Notes: generated from the letters alone by a model not told the origin. A stretch of DNA of 64,000 bases from Deinococcus soli (ex Cha et al. 2016) (GCF_001007995.1 NZ_CP011389.1:248001-312000), one strand, 5' to 3'; shown: positions 1 to 16,266, counted from the stretch's first letter. Translations and numbers: made by a program.

Positions 1-720
1 CGCCCAGATCACGGTGAAGTCGCTGAAGGTGCTGTTCCCGATCCATTTCTTCTGGCCGCGCAGGATCCAGCGGTCCCCGTCGCGGCGGCAGGTGGTGCGC
101 ATGCCCTGGCTGACCTGACTGCCGCCCTCGGGCTCGGTCAGGCCGAACGCGCCGATGACGTCCAGGTCAAGCATCTTCGGCAGCCACTCGGCCTTCTGCT
201 CGTCGCTGCCGCCCAGCGCCACGGACGCGAAGGCCAGTCCCGCGTGCACGCCGAAGAACACGGCGGTGCTGACGTCCACCCGGCAGGCCTCCAGGGTGAT
301 CAGGCCCTCCAGCACGGTCGCGTTGGGTTTGCGGGTGCCGTCCTCGTTCCAGATGCGGCGCAGCAGGTCCAGGCGGCGCAGCTCCGGGATGAGCTGGCGG
401 GGGAACTCGTCGCGGTTCCAGTACTCGTTCATGATCGGCGCGACGTGCGTCTCCATGAACGCCCGCACGTCCGCAGCGGTCTGCCGCTCGTCAGGGCCGA
501 GGGTGCCCAGCTGGCCCAGGAAGTCCCCATCCGGCGCGGGCAGGGTGCTGTGGTCGTCGTGCTGGCCGCTCAGCATGCGGGTCAGCTGGCCCAGCTGACG
601 GTCGTTCAGGCGGGACGCGGCGCCCAGCAGCGCGGGCAGGTCCACGCGCTCGCTCAGCGCGGCGAGGGCCCGCAGGTCCAGGCCGGCCAGGAGGGCGCTC
701 GGGTCAGGCGTGCTCGTCAT
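1..720 (-). CDS. acyl-CoA dehydrogenase family protein (C-terminus beyond window)
   Basis: Translating the minus strand from the ATG at 720 gives 240 codons open to the window edge, so the C-terminal half is missing. The protein would be an FAD flavoenzyme that alpha,beta-dehydrogenates acyl-CoA thioesters in fatty or amino acid degradation. Visible signs are an alpha-helical acyl-CoA dehydrogenase N-domain from about residue 80 and the flavin/substrate loop [13 protein letters not shown] near residue 195, the family's (M/L)TEP(D/E)xGS signature, followed by [13 protein letters not shown]. About 70 residues of unassigned N-terminal sequence precede the domain. It is divergent from the gene at 823. 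Whether it prefers glutaryl-CoA or another acyl-CoA cannot be read from this half. Confidence 0.88.
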   Translation of the reverse strand, partial: MTSTPDPSALLAGLDLRALAALSERVDLPALLGAASRLNDRQLGQLTRMLSGQHDDHSTLPAPDGDFLGQLGTLGPDERQTAADVRAFMETHVAPIMNEYWNRDEFPRQLIPELRRLDLLRRIWNEDGTRKPNATVLEGLITLEACRVDVSTAVFFGVHAGLAFASVALGGSDEQKAEWLPKMLDLDVIGAFGLTEPEGGSQVSQGMRTTCRRDGDRWILRGQKKWIGNSTFSDFTVIWA

Positions 721-810
721 GCTGATCTTGTACCGCGTTCAAGGACGCCCGGACTGCGAGGACGCGCCCGGTTCCGCTTCACGTCACCTTCACGCACCCG
801 CCCCGCGCCG

Positions 811-816
811 TACGAT
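811..816 (+). promoter_or_regulatory. leaderless -10 element
   Basis: TACGAT lies 6 nt before the GTG at 823. This matches the TANNNT -10 placed 5-8 nt before start codons of leaderless genes across this window. No Shine-Dalgarno sequence is present. Confidence 0.55.
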
Positions 817-822
817 GCGGCC

Positions 823-1341
823 GTGCCCACCCCCGCCAGCGAACGCCCCACCCGGCCCCTCCCGCACCGACCGGCGGGGCACGTCGAACTGGCCCGCTAC
901 TCCAGCCTGGGGCGGCTGTGGGCGCTGCTGGGCGGCGCGGCCCGCGCGGGGCGGCAGGTGACGCTGGTGCGCGGCGACAGCCCCGATCTGTGCCGCCGCC
1001 GCGTGAGCGGGTCCGTGCTGAGCGGCGCGGGGATCTTCCTGGACGTGCCCCGCACCGCGCGGCACCTGGAGGACGGCTTCGCGCCCCATCCGGCCCTCGT
1101 GGCGCTGCTCGCGGGGAACCCGGACCCGCTGCGCGCCGAACTGAACGCCCACTTCGAACTGCGGGTCGAGTTCACGCTGGCCCTGACCGCCGCGCGCGAC
1201 CTGATCTGCCGCCCCGAACTGCGCTTCGTGCCGATCGTGCCGGGCCTGAGTGACCTGCCGGGCGACCTGCCGCTGGAGGTCCGCCGCCTGGGCCGCGACG
1301 AACTGCACCTGCTCGTGCAGCGGGCCTGCGGACTGGCCTGA
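823..1341 (+). CDS. hypothetical protein, 172 aa
   Basis: No family was recognised. The GTG start at 823 is chosen because a TANNNT hexamer ends 6 nt upstream; the same frame is open further upstream, but that part lies antisense to the acyl-CoA dehydrogenase. The protein appears soluble, without signal peptide or membrane segment, and mixes Arg/Leu-rich helices with short strands (for example GAGIFLDVP near residue 68). The gene is single, divergent from the dehydrogenase, and ends in a strong hairpin shared with the convergent pilT operon. Confidence 0.6.
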   Translation: MPTPASERPTRPLPHRPAGHVELARYSSLGRLWALLGGAARAGRQVTLVRGDSPDLCRRRVSGSVLSGAGIFLDVPRTARHLEDGFAPHPALVALLAGNPDPLRAELNAHFELRVEFTLALTAARDLICRPELRFVPIVPGLSDLPGDLPLEVRRLGRDELHLLVQRACGLA

Positions 1342-1368
1342 GCCGGGCACATCCACGGCACCAGACGC

Positions 1369-1407
1369 GGGCGCGGCGCACCCGGAAGACGGGGATGCGC
1401 CGCGCCC
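1369..1407. terminator. convergent-gene hairpin terminator
   Basis: A perfect 12-bp inverted repeat, GGGCGCGGCGCA / TGCGCCGCGCCC, with a 15-nt loop lies 27 nt after the stop of the 823-1341 gene. There is no T-tract. It can serve that gene and, on the other strand, the holin-like/panC/pilT operon. Confidence 0.6.
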
Positions 1408-1424
1408 AGGGGAAAGGCGGGTCA

Positions 1425-1557
1425 TACGGATTCCGTTTGTTTCGCTGACAATCCGGAACTTCACCGGATTGCCAGCTCCACGTCCGGAACCCGCTTTACT
1501 CCTTCTCGCATCCGCTCGGGTTGAAAGATTTTGCAAACCTTTCAACCGGAGTCCGTA
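1425..1557 (+). repeat. 133-bp hairpin repeat, copy A
   Basis: First of four related elements (others at 24706, 35689 and 36686). It starts TACGGATTCCGTTTGTT and ends GGAGTCCGTA, so its ends are inverted copies of each other. Inside are a hairpin AATCCGG-7 nt-CCGGATT and a second hairpin GGTTGAAAG/CTTTCAACC. It is flanked by TCA on both sides (1422-1424 and 1558-1560); the right TCA is the pilT stop codon. Size and intergenic position resemble the small non-coding repeats described in D. radiodurans, but the family cannot be named from here. Confidence 0.88.
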
Positions 1558-2630
<1,073 letters not shown>

Positions 2631-2634
<4 letters not shown>

Positions 2635-3497
2635 CGGGTCTCTCCGAGGGGCATGTTGTCGATCAGGCGCACCCCGAAGAGGCGGGCCGCCACCAAGACG
2701 CGATTCATGGGGTCATTGTCCATGATTTCCGGCGTCTGCATATCCCCCCCGACGACCGTAAGATAATCCAGGGTCAGCTCGGGTTCCTGCGCGAGGACCG
2801 CGTGTCCGGCGGCCTCCAGCGCGTGTGCGCGGCGTTCACCGGTCGCGTACGTGGCCTGCACGGCGCGCAGCGCACGCGAGAGGATGGTCGCGCGGTCCTG
2901 CTGCGCGGCCGTCAGGTAGGTGTTGCGGCTGCTCAGGGCCAGTCCGGACGCGGCGCGGACGGTGGGCACACCCTGGATGATGACGGGGACGTTCAGGTCG
3001 CGGACCATGCGGCGCACGACGGCCAGCTGCTGCCAGTCCTTCTCGCCGAACAGCGCCACGTCGGGCTGCACGAGGTTCAGGAGTTTCAGGACGACCGTGG
3101 CGACGCCCGTGAAGTGGCCGGGGCGGGCAGCGCCATCCAGGCCGTCGCTGACGCCGGTCACGGTGACGCTGGTGCTGTAGCCCTGCGGGTACATGGTCGC
3201 CACGTCCGGGTGGAACAGCAGGTCCGCGCCGGCCTGTGCGGCGATCCGCAGGTCCCGGTCCAGGTCGCGTGGGTAGCGGCTGAGGTCCTCGGTGGGGCCG
3301 AACTGCATGGGGTTCACGAACACGCTCACGACGACCAGCCCGTCTGGGCCTGCCTCGGCGCGCGCCGCGCGGATCAGGGTGGCGTGCCCTTCGTGCAGGT
3401 AGCCCATGGTGGGCACGAACGCCACGCGCCGATCGCGCAGATGTGCGCGCAGGTCGTCCGGGCTGGTGAGGACGCGCGGGAGCACGGCGGCGGTCAC
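2631..3497 (-). CDS. panC: pantothenate synthetase
   Basis: Condenses D-pantoate and beta-alanine with ATP to make pantothenate for CoA synthesis in the cytosol. Visible motifs are the nucleotidyl-transferase region PTMGYLHEGHATLI (HIGH-like HEGH), FGEKDWQQLAV and SSRNTYL near the C-terminal third. The frame is open upstream to 3938, but GTG at 3497 gives the family's usual 288 residues and overlaps the previous stop by 4 nt (GTGA), so the longer form is rejected. It lies between a small membrane protein and pilT. No other pan gene is in the window. Confidence 0.93.
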
Positions 3498-3859
3498 TGG
3501 TCCTTCTCCAGGCCCAGGGCGCGCACGGTGGCGTCCAGCACCCATGAGATGACGGCCAGCACGACCGCACCGATCACAGCCGCGCCGAAGCCCGCGACGT
3601 TCAGGGCGGTCGCGGCGGCCACCAGCCACAGCACGACGCCGTTCACGACCAGCGTGAACAGGCCCAGCGTCAGGACGTTCACGGGCAGCGACAGCAGCAG
3701 CAGCACGGGGCGCACCAGGGCGTTCACGATGCCCATCACGAGCGCGGCGATCAGCACGCTCAGCAGGTCCGCGCCGGGCGCGAAGCTCACGCCGCCGTAC
3801 ACGCGGGTCAGGAGGTACAGGGCCAGTGCGTTCACCAGCAGCCGAAGGACGAAACCCAT
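3494..3859 (-). CDS. small four-helix membrane protein, phage-holin-family (DUF360-like)
   Basis: A 121-residue integral membrane protein with about four hydrophobic helices, starting MGFVLRLLVNALALYLL and containing a central NALVRPVLLLLSLPVN segment. The NxLxRPxLxLLxLPxN pattern is typical of the family databases call 'phage holin family IV/DUF360', found widely on bacterial chromosomes with no phage link and no known function. It begins at ATG 3859, 6 nt behind a TATCCT hexamer, and is the first gene of the panC-pilT operon; its stop overlaps the panC start. It is divergent from aroE. Confidence 0.82.
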   Translation of the reverse strand: MGFVLRLLVNALALYLLTRVYGGVSFAPGADLLSVLIAALVMGIVNALVRPVLLLLSLPVNVLTLGLFTLVVNGVVLWLVAAATALNVAGFGAAVIGAVVLAVISWVLDATVRALGLEKDQ

Positions 3860-3865
3860 ACCGGC

Positions 3866-3871
3866 AGGATA
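3866..3871 (-). promoter_or_regulatory. leaderless -10 for the panC-pilT operon
   Basis: On the minus strand TATCCT is followed by 6 nt and the ATG at 3859. It is the likely promoter of the holin-like/panC/pilT operon. Confidence 0.55.
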
Positions 3872-3958
3872 CGGGATGCGCCCCCCGGCGCGAACCTGCC
3901 CGCACGGGAGCCAGCGCTGTACAGACTGTTGCGGGCATCCAGGAAAACCGCTGTGCCC

Positions 3959-3964
3959 TAGACT
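3959..3964 (+). promoter_or_regulatory. leaderless -10 for aroE
   Basis: TAGACT is followed by 6 nt and the GTG at 3971. No ribosome binding site is seen. Confidence 0.55.
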
Positions 3965-3970
3965 GGGCGG

Positions 3971-4848
3971 GTGACTGTGCCGGACCTTGCGACGACCCAG
4001 CGTGCCTTCCTGTTCGCGGACCCGGCGGCGCACTCCCTGTCGCCGCGCATGCATGGCGCGGCGTTCACGCACGCGGGGCTGCTCGGCACGTACGAGGCCC
4101 GGCGCGTGCCCACCGGGGAGCTCGCGTCGGCCGTCGCGGGGCTGCGCGCGCCGGGCGTGCTGGGCGCGAACCTGAGCCTGCCGCACAAGGAGGCGGTCGT
4201 GCCGCTGCTGGATTCGCTGAGTGACGCGGCGCGGGCGGTCGGGGCGGTGAACACCGTCATTCACCGGGATGGGCAGCTGCACGGTGAGAACACGGACGCG
4301 CCAGGGCTGCTCGCGGCGCTGCGGGACGCGGGCCTGCCGGACCTGGGGCCGGGCGAGCCGGTCGTGATCCTGGGGGCGGGCGGGGCGGCGCGCGCGGCGG
4401 CGTTCGTGGCGCTGCGCGACCTGCGGGCCCGGGCGTGGATCGTGAACCGCACGCTGGACCGCGCCCGGGCGCTCGCGGCGGAGTTCCGGCCGCACGGCGA
4501 GGTGCAGGCCGCCGCCCCGGACGACGTCCCCTGGGCGGACACGCCACTGGTGATCAACGCCAGCAGCGCGGGCCTGAACGATCCGGAGCAGACGCCGCTG
4601 GACGCTTCGTTCCTGGCGCGCCTTCCGGCCGGGGCGCTCGTGTACGACATGGTGTACAAGCCGGCCGAGACGCGCCTGATGCGCGAAGCCCGCGCGCTGG
4701 GTCTGAACGCCGAAAACGGCCTGGGCATGCTGGCCCATCAGGCGCGGCTGGCGTTCACCGCGTGGACGGGCGCGGACGTGCCGGTGCGGGTGTTCCTGGA
4801 CGCCCTGGGTGAGGATGCTGGTAGCGGTTCTGGTGCGGGGCGGACGCC

Positions 4849-4852
<4 letters not shown>
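3971..4852 (+). CDS. aroE: shikimate dehydrogenase
   Basis: NADP-dependent reduction of 3-dehydroshikimate to shikimate in aromatic amino acid synthesis. The substrate motif SLSPRMH is at residues 22-28, catalytic Lys73 in NLSLPHKEAV, Asp109 in GENTDAPG, and the nucleotide-binding glycine loop GAGGAARAA near residue 137. At 293 residues it is slightly longer than the usual 270-280 because of a Gly/Ser-rich tail. The GTG start follows a TANNNT hexamer at leaderless spacing. The stop overlaps the start of the next gene, a sensor kinase, by 4 nt, an unusual partner for aroE. Confidence 0.93.
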
Positions 4853-8156
<3,304 letters not shown>

Positions 8157-8160
<4 letters not shown>

Positions 8161-9458
8161 CCGACGCCCTGCCCGGCAGCGGTGAGCCGCTGCGCGTCCT
8201 GCACCTCGAGGACAGCGAACTCGACCATGAACTCGTCACCATGCATGTCGAGACGGAACTGCCCTGGCCGGTGGACTTCACGCGCGTGGAGGACGAACAG
8301 GAGTTCCTGCGGGCGCTGAACGAGGTTCGCCCCCACCTGATCCTGAGTGATTTCGCGCTGCCCAGCTACGACGGCCTGAGTGCCTTCCGGGCCGCGCACG
8401 CGCAGGCACCCAGCGTGCCGTTCATCATCGTGACCGGCGCGATGGGCGAGGAGACGGCCGTGGACACCCTGCGTGAGGGCGTCACCGACTACATCCTCAA
8501 GCAGCGCCTGGAGCGGTTGCCGTCCAGCATCCGCCGCGCGCTGAACGAGGTCGAGACCCGCACGCAGCGGGAACGGGCCGAGCGCGAGGTCCGCGAACTG
8601 AACGACCGGCTGCGCGCCCGCCTGGACGAGGTCGAGCGGCTGCGCAACACCGCCGAGCGTCAGAGTCAGCGTCTGGAGATCCAGGCCAAGCAGCTCGAGG
8701 AGGCCCTGAACCTCCAGAAGACGTTCCTGGCAGAGACCAGCCACGAGCTGCGCACGCCCCTGACGGCCCTGCACGGGTACCTGCGCCGCGCCGAGCGGGA
8801 GGCGGGCGGCAGTCAGACGCTGCAGGACGCGCAGCGCGTCGCGGAGAACATGACGCGGCTCGTGAACGACCTGCTCCAGCTGTCGCGCGGGGAGCTCGTG
8901 CAGAGCATCGAGATGCACTTCACGAACCTGGGGAACCTGCTGCGGCAGGTGGGCCGCGACTACGGCGTGCAGGCCCCCGAGGGCAACTACGAGATCGTGG
9001 GGGACCCGGGCCGCCTGACACAGGTGTTCGTGAATCTCGTGACGAACGCCATTCGCGTGACCGGGAACGCGAATCTCGTGCGGCTGGAGATGGAACCCCG
9101 CGCGGGCGAGATCGAGGTGCGGGTCGTGGACCGGGGCCCGGGCGTGCCGGACGCTGTCAAGCCGCGCATTTTCGACAAGTTCTACCGCGGCAAGGAAGCC
9201 GGGTCGGCCGGGCTGGGCCTGACGATCGCGCAGCAGGTCGTCACCGCGCACGGCGGCATCATTGACGTGACCGACACGCCGGGCGGTGGGGCGACGTTCC
9301 GCGTGCGCCTGCCGGAACTGGAGGAGGACGCCGGGGACGACTCGGACGATCTGAGCGACCTGGAGGACCTGAACGATCTGGGCATGGATGACACGGGGAG
9401 CGCGGACAGCCTGCCCGGACAGACCCACAGTGACGGGCCGCGCGGGACGCTAGCGTGA
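8157..9458 (+). CDS. hybrid response regulator-histidine kinase (REC-HisKA-HATPase)
   Basis: A 433-residue cytoplasmic protein with an N-terminal receiver domain (about 12-135; acidic pocket HLEDSE, phospho-acceptor Asp65 in LILSDFALP, Lys in YILKQR), a coiled coil at 135-185, and a kinase core with His196 in TSHELRTPL, N box NLVTNAIRV, DRGPGVPD and GLGLTIAQQ. The C-terminal 45 residues are very acidic (EEDAGDDSDDLSDLEDLND). The ATGA overlap with the upstream membrane kinase makes it the probable acceptor of that kinase's phosphate. Its own output partner is not in the window. Confidence 0.9.
9451..9456 (+). promoter_or_regulatory. leaderless -10 for the OsmC gene
   Basis: TAGCGT is followed by 6 nt and the ATG at 9463. 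It overlaps the last codons of the upstream kinase, so the OsmC gene can be transcribed separately. Confidence 0.55.
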
Positions 9459-9462
9459 ACGC

Positions 9463-9861
<399 letters not shown>

Positions 9862-9977
9862 CCCGTGGCGTGACCTGACCCAGCGCGCCCCAGGCTGGAA
9901 CAACCGGGGGCGCGCTTGCCGGGTGGCGTCTGCACGACCATCCTGGCACCGGTCAGGCCGGGTGACAGAATGCGCGC

Positions 9978-10931
9978 GTGACGACCGCCCCCCTGACGGA
10001 CCGCCCCGCTGACACCTCCCCCCTGCTGGCCCTCGATATCGGGGGGACGAGCATGCGCGCGGCGCTCGTGCAGGGCGGGCGGGTGCTGGACCGCGTGGAG
10101 GCCCGCACGCCCCGCCCGGCCACGCCGGACGCGGTGATCGCGGCGGCGCTGGAACTGGCCCGGCCCCTGGCCGCGCGGGCCGGGGCAGTGGGCGTGGCCT
10201 GCGCGGGCGCCGTGGCGCGGGGGCGCGTGACGGCCACGGCTGCCCACACGTTCCCCGGCTGGGTGGATATTCCCCTGGCTGAGCGGCTGGGCGCGGGGCT
10301 GGGCCTGCCGTGCGCGGCGCTGAACGACGCGCGGGCCGCCGCGTGGGGTGAGTTCGCGGCGGGAGCAGGTGTGGGGACGACCGAGTTCATGTTCGTGACG
10401 GTCAGCACGGGGGTAGGGGCGGGACTGGTGCTGGGCGGGCGGCTGCATCTGGCGGCGAACGGCCTGGACGCCGAGCTGGGGTTCGTCACGGTTCCGGCCC
10501 ACTGGCACGCGGGGGCACCCACCCCGGCCGGGCAGCTGGCGCCGCTGGAGTTCGAGTCGAGCGGCACGGCCCTGAACGCCCGTGCGCTCGCGCTGGGCTT
10601 CGCGGACGCCCGCGCGCTGTGCGACGCGGCCGAGGCCGGGGACGCGACGGCGGACGCGGCGTACCGGCACTCGGCGGCGGGTCTGGCGTGGAAGATCGCG
10701 GACGTCGCGGCGCTGCTGGGCGTGACGCGCGTGGCGCTGGGCGGCAGTGTGGGCCTGCGCCCCGGCTACCGGTCGCGGGTACAGGAGGCGCTGGCGGCGT
10801 TCCCGGAGCGCTACCGGCCCGGGGTGGTGCACGCGGCGCTGGGCGCGGACGCCGGGCTGATCGGCGCGGCGCTGTGGGCGGCCCGCTCGGTCCAGGACAG
10901 GGCAGCTCAGGACGCCTCAGCCCAGGGGTGA
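9978..10931 (+). CDS. ROK-family sugar kinase (glucokinase/N-acetylhexosamine kinase-like)
   Basis: A 317-residue member of the actin-fold ROK family, expected to phosphorylate a hexose with ATP. The phosphate-1 motif LALDIGGTSMRAALV is at about 16-30, and STGVGAGLVLGG (near 142) gives the second phosphate-binding loop, followed by AELGF. The zinc/substrate motif CxCGxxGCxE normally found about 12 residues later is absent; the region reads PAHWHAGAPTPAGQ then LEFESSGTAL. The GTG start lies 6 nt behind CAGAAT, a weak TANNNT match. The sugar cannot be assigned. Confidence 0.85.
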   Translation: MTTAPLTDRPADTSPLLALDIGGTSMRAALVQGGRVLDRVEARTPRPATPDAVIAAALELARPLAARAGAVGVACAGAVARGRVTATAAHTFPGWVDIPLAERLGAGLGLPCAALNDARAAAWGEFAAGAGVGTTEFMFVTVSTGVGAGLVLGGRLHLAANGLDAELGFVTVPAHWHAGAPTPAGQLAPLEFESSGTALNARALALGFADARALCDAAEAGDATADAAYRHSAAGLAWKIADVAALLGVTRVALGGSVGLRPGYRSRVQEALAAFPERYRPGVVHAALGADAGLIGAALWAARSVQDRAAQDASAQG

Positions 10932-11128
10932 GCGGGTGCCGGTGATTCAGCCGTCCTGCACGGCGCAGAAGGGGTCTGAAGCAGAGTGCGGGTGTCCTCG
11001 CCGGGGTGCGGCGTGACGGGGTGCCACTGCCCGACGCACTGTACCTGGAGCCGGTAGTCGGGCGGCGCGGGCTGCACGCGGTTGTTGCCGATGGGGTGGG
11101 TGCCGCTGGGCAGGGTGGGGACGTGCAT
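10907..11128 (-). CDS. small hypothetical protein, 73 aa
   Basis: A short convergent frame whose last 25 nt overlap the end of the ROK gene. AGAGG lies 6 nt before the ATG and TAGAGG is itself near the leaderless -10 position. The middle (DYRLQVQCVGQWHPV) looks like a small beta-rich domain; the tail is Pro/Ala-rich. No homologue is recognised. If it is not a gene, 10932-11367 is an unexplained intergenic stretch. Confidence 0.4.
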   Translation of the reverse strand: MHVPTLPSGTHPIGNNRVQPAPPDYRLQVQCVGQWHPVTPHPGEDTRTLLQTPSAPCRTAESPAPAHPWAEAS

Positions 11129-11337
11129 GCTGAACCTCTAGGTCGGGGGCCGCGCGGGGGGCGCTGGCCCAGGCTGATGGTGCAGCGCGTGGCGTGACTG
11201 TGGCGTCACTGCCTGGCGGCGGAAAGCCCACCTTTCAATTGACAGGCAAGTGGCGCCTTTCAGTGGCCGCCCCACACCTCAGGAATAGGCATTTTGAGCG
11301 TCTGACAGCGTGTTTCCCCACCCCCAGGCGGGTGTGT

Positions 11338-11343
11338 TAGCCT
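11338..11343 (+). promoter_or_regulatory. -10 element upstream of the aldehyde dehydrogenase
   Basis: TAGCCT lies 24 nt before the ATG at 11368; a strong Shine-Dalgarno AAGGAGG follows at 11353-11359. This gene therefore seems to have a short leader, unlike its leaderless neighbours. A TTGACA at 11239 lacks a matching -10 at normal spacing. Confidence 0.4.
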
Positions 11344-11367
11344 CGCGGCAACCACAAGGAGGTCCGT

Positions 11368-12945
<1,578 letters not shown>

Positions 12946-12962
12946 TGGCGCGCGGGGTCGGG

Positions 12963-13310
12963 TCAGGGTTGCCCACGCAGCCACGCCCGCCCCGCCGCCT
13001 CGTCCGGCACGAAGCGGATGAGGGAATGGCGGGCGTGCTCGCGGGCGAGTTCCGCGAAGCGCTCGCCGTACCGGGCCGGGTCGGGCACGACCACTGCGAC
13101 GGGCAGGCGGTAGTTCACGAACTTCTGGAACAGCTCGCCCAGCAGGCCCGTGCGCAGGTTCAGGAAGTCGGGGCCCAGGTCCGTGTCGTGCAGGAGGAGG
13201 CCCGGCTGGCCGTACAGCGCGCCGATCACATCCGGGATGTCCGCCGCGTCTCTCAGGTGCAGGCCCAACTCGGGCAGGGTCGTGACCTTGTCGGACTGTT
13301 GGGGTTCCAT
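12963..13310 (-). CDS. DUF4180-like protein
   Basis: A 115-residue soluble protein resembling DUF4180 by length and order: a short strand start, DAADIPDVIGALYGQPGLLLH, then DLGPDFLNLRTGLLGELFQKFVNYRLPVAVV and a C-terminal HSLIRFVPDEAAGRAWL. The ATG at 13310 is chosen over an upstream one because GGGAGG sits directly before it and the length then fits the family. It is divergent from the DinB gene, 43 nt apart. The function of the family is unknown. Confidence 0.72.
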   Translation of the reverse strand: MEPQQSDKVTTLPELGLHLRDAADIPDVIGALYGQPGLLLHDTDLGPDFLNLRTGLLGELFQKFVNYRLPVAVVVPDPARYGERFAELAREHARHSLIRFVPDEAAGRAWLRGQP

Positions 13311-13353
13311 CCTCCCATTCTCGTTTCTCGCCGCAATCTGGGACACTGGTCGC

Positions 13354-13854
<501 letters not shown>

Positions 13855-13889
13855 ATGCCCGGCCCCCGCGCGGGCTGGAAAGGATTTCT

Positions 13890-15194
13890 ATGTCGAACGT
13901 GTTCTACCGCAGCAGCAAGTCGTATCCGGTCGCCGTGCGCGCCGGGGGCGTGTTCATCGAGACGCAGGATGGCCGGTCGTTGCTGGACGGGTCGTCCGGG
14001 GCGCTCGTGGCGAACATCGGGCATGGGCGCGCGGCCGTGGCGCAGGCGATGGCCGCTCAGGCGTCGCGGCTGGCGTTCGTGCACGGCTCGCAGTTCACGA
14101 GTGACGTGCTGGAGGAGTACGCGTCGCGTCTCGCGGCGTTCCTGAACCTGCCCGCATTCCGCTTCTGGGCGGTGTCGGGCGGCTCCGAGGCGAACGAGAG
14201 TGCCATCAAACTCGCCCGGCAGTACCACGTGGAGCGGGGCGAGCCGGGGCGCTTCAAGGTGATCACGCGGGTGCCCAGTTACCACGGGGCGTCGCTGGGC
14301 GCGCTGGCGGCGTCGGGGATGGGTGCGCGGCGCGAGGTGTACGCGCCCCTGATCCGCGAGGACGCCTGGCCGAAGATGCCGAAACCCGACCCGACCCTGA
14401 GTGGCGAGGAGGACGCCGAGCGGCTGCGCGCGGTGCTGGAGGCGGCCGGGCCGGAGTCCGTCGCGGCGTTCATCTGCGAGCCGGTGGTGGGTGCGTCGGA
14501 CGCGGCGCTCGCCCCGAACGCCGGGTATCACGCGCGGATCGCGGCGATCTGCCGGGAGTACGGCGTGCTGTTCGTCGCGGACGAGGTCATGAGCGGCATG
14601 GGCCGCTGCGGCGCGCCGCTGGCCGTGCGGCTGGGCGGGGACGTCACGCCGGACATCGTGGTGCTGGGCAAGGGCCTCGCGGCGGGCTACGCGCCCCTGG
14701 CAGGCCTGATGGCCAGCCCCGAGGTGTACGGCACGGTCATGGGTGGCAGCGGGGCATTCAAGCACGGCTTCACGTACGCCGGGCATCCGGTCAGCGTGGC
14801 AGCGGGCCTGAGCGTGCTGGACATCGTCGAGCATGAGGAGCTGGTGCACGCGGCCCGCGAGCACGGCGCGCAGCTCCTGGCGGGTCTGAAAATCCTCAAG
14901 GACCGGCACCCGCAGGTCCTGGCGGTGCGCGGTCAGGGACTGCTGCTGGGCGTCGTGCTGGGCGACCCGGCCACCGGGCAGGCCCTCGCGCGGCCCGGAC
15001 TGGCTGACCGGGTGGCCGCCGCCGCCCGCGAGGAGGGCCTGCTGACCTACCCCGGCTCCGGTGCGGTGGACGGCGTGCTGGGCGATCACCTGCTGCTGGG
15101 GCCGCCCCTGAGCATCACGCCTGCCGAGGTGGACCTGCTGCTCGAACGACTGGACCGGGCACTGGCCTGCACGAGCACCGCCGTTCCAGGCTGA
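13890..15194 (+). CDS. class III PLP-dependent aminotransferase
   Basis: A 434-residue fold-type I aminotransferase. The Schiff-base Lys261 is in VVLGKGLAAGYAPL; VSGGSEANESAIKLARQY binds the PLP phosphate and VADEVMSGMGRCG holds the conserved Asp. The start ATG at 13890 has GGAAAGGA 6-13 nt upstream; an in-frame start at 13821 would overlap the DinB gene and lacks such a site. The group includes omega-amino acid:pyruvate, diaminobutyrate and adenosylmethionine aminotransferases; the substrate is not assignable. A strong hairpin follows. Confidence 0.88.
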   Translation: MSNVFYRSSKSYPVAVRAGGVFIETQDGRSLLDGSSGALVANIGHGRAAVAQAMAAQASRLAFVHGSQFTSDVLEEYASRLAAFLNLPAFRFWAVSGGSEANESAIKLARQYHVERGEPGRFKVITRVPSYHGASLGALAASGMGARREVYAPLIREDAWPKMPKPDPTLSGEEDAERLRAVLEAAGPESVAAFICEPVVGASDAALAPNAGYHARIAAICREYGVLFVADEVMSGMGRCGAPLAVRLGGDVTPDIVVLGKGLAAGYAPLAGLMASPEVYGTVMGGSGAFKHGFTYAGHPVSVAAGLSVLDIVEHEELVHAAREHGAQLLAGLKILKDRHPQVLAVRGQGLLLGVVLGDPATGQALARPGLADRVAAAAREEGLLTYPGSGAVDGVLGDHLLLGPPLSITPAEVDLLLERLDRALACTSTAVPG

Positions 15195-15207
15195 TCCACA
15201 CAAGAAG

Positions 15208-15240
15208 AGGGGCCGGTGGGCGTCGCTGCCCCCGGCCCCT
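15208..15240. terminator. bidirectional terminator between aminotransferase and ilvC
   Basis: AGGGGCCGG pairs with CCGGCCCCT, extended inside by GGGC/GCCC after a one-base bulge. Minus-strand transcripts then run into a pyrimidine-rich CTCTTCTTG stretch, so it fits best as the ilvC operon terminator, and also serves the convergent aminotransferase. Confidence 0.75.
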
Positions 15241-15255
15241 TCCCGTGCCCTGCGG

Positions 15256-16266
15256 TTAGACTTCCAGCGCCTTCTTGTTGATGAAGGGCATCTTGTCGCG
15301 CAGTTCCTTCCCAACGACTTCCAGGGTGTGGTCGCGCATCTTGCCGCGCTGCTCCTCCATGAAGGGGAAGCCGGCCTCGGCGTCGGCGATAAAGCGCTCG
15401 GCGAACTTGCCGGTCTGGATATCCTGGAGGACACGGCCCATCTCGGCTTTCGTCTCGGCGGTCACGACGCGGGGGCCGGTGACGTAGTCGCCGAACTCGG
15501 CGGTGTTGCTGATGCTGTGTCGCATGCCTTCGAAGCCCTTCTCGTAGATCAGGTCGACGATCAGCTTGACTTCGTGCAGGGTCTCGAAGTACGCGATTTC
15601 GGGCTGGTACCCGGCTTCCACCAGGGTCTCGAAGCCCGCCTGGATCAGGTGGGTGACGCCGCCGCACAGGACGCTCTGCTCGCCGAACAGGTCGGTCTCG
15701 GTCTCTTCCTTGAAGGTGGTTTCCAGCACCCCGGCGCGGGTGCAGCCGATGCCGTTCGCGTACGCCAGGGCGATGTCACGGGCGTGGCCGGTGGCGTCCT
15801 GCTGCACGGCGAAGATGCCGGGCATGCCCGCACCGTCGGCGTAGACGCGGCGGAGCATGTGGCCGGGGCCTTTGGGGGCCACGAGGAACACGTCCACGTC
15901 GGCGGGGGGCGTGATGCGGCCGAAGTGCACGTTGAAGCCGTGCCCGAACGCCAGGGCCTTCCCGGCGCTGAGGTGCGGGGCGATGCTCTGCTCGTACACC
16001 TTGGGCTGCTGCTCGTCGGGGATCAGGAGCATGATCACGTCGGCTTCCTTGGTGGCGTCCTCGATGCTGGCGACGCGCAGTCCGGCCTGTTCGGCCTTGG
16101 CGCGGCTGGCGCTGCCGTCGCGCAGGCCGACGACGACGTTGAAGCCGCTGTCGCGCAGGTTCTGGGCGTGGGCGTGCGCCTGGCTGCCGTAGCCGATGAT
16201 GGCGATCAGCTTGTTCTCGATGGGGGCGGTGCTGACGTCTCGGTCGTAGTACATTTTTGCAGCCAT
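15256..16266 (-). CDS. ilvC: ketol-acid reductoisomerase (class I)
   Basis: NADP-dependent isomeroreduction of acetolactate and acetohydroxybutyrate in valine, leucine and isoleucine synthesis. The Rossmann loop [17 protein letters not shown] is at residues 25-41, [10 protein letters not shown] in the middle, and the metal-binding helical domain carries [12 protein letters not shown] and the C-terminal [12 protein letters not shown]. At 336 residues it is the short form. TAGGAGA lies 10 nt before the ATG. It is separated from ilvN by 119 nt containing a hairpin repeat, yet is on the same strand and probably in the ilvBN operon. Confidence 0.95.
   Translation of the reverse strand: MAAKMYYDRDVSTAPIENKLIAIIGYGSQAHAHAQNLRDSGFNVVVGLRDGSASRAKAEQAGLRVASIEDATKEADVIMLLIPDEQQPKVYEQSIAPHLSAGKALAFGHGFNVHFGRITPPADVDVFLVAPKGPGHMLRRVYADGAGMPGIFAVQQDATGHARDIALAYANGIGCTRAGVLETTFKEETETDLFGEQSVLCGGVTHLIQAGFETLVEAGYQPEIAYFETLHEVKLIVDLIYEKGFEGMRHSISNTAEFGDYVTGPRVVTAETKAEMGRVLQDIQTGKFAERFIADAEAGFPFMEEQRGKMRDHTLEVVGKELRDKMPFINKKALEV

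Noticed and set aside
3494..3859. Prophage remnant suggested by the name 'phage holin family'
   Set aside because: No phage gene nearby; this family is common on chromosomes, and the gene is in an operon with panC and pilT.
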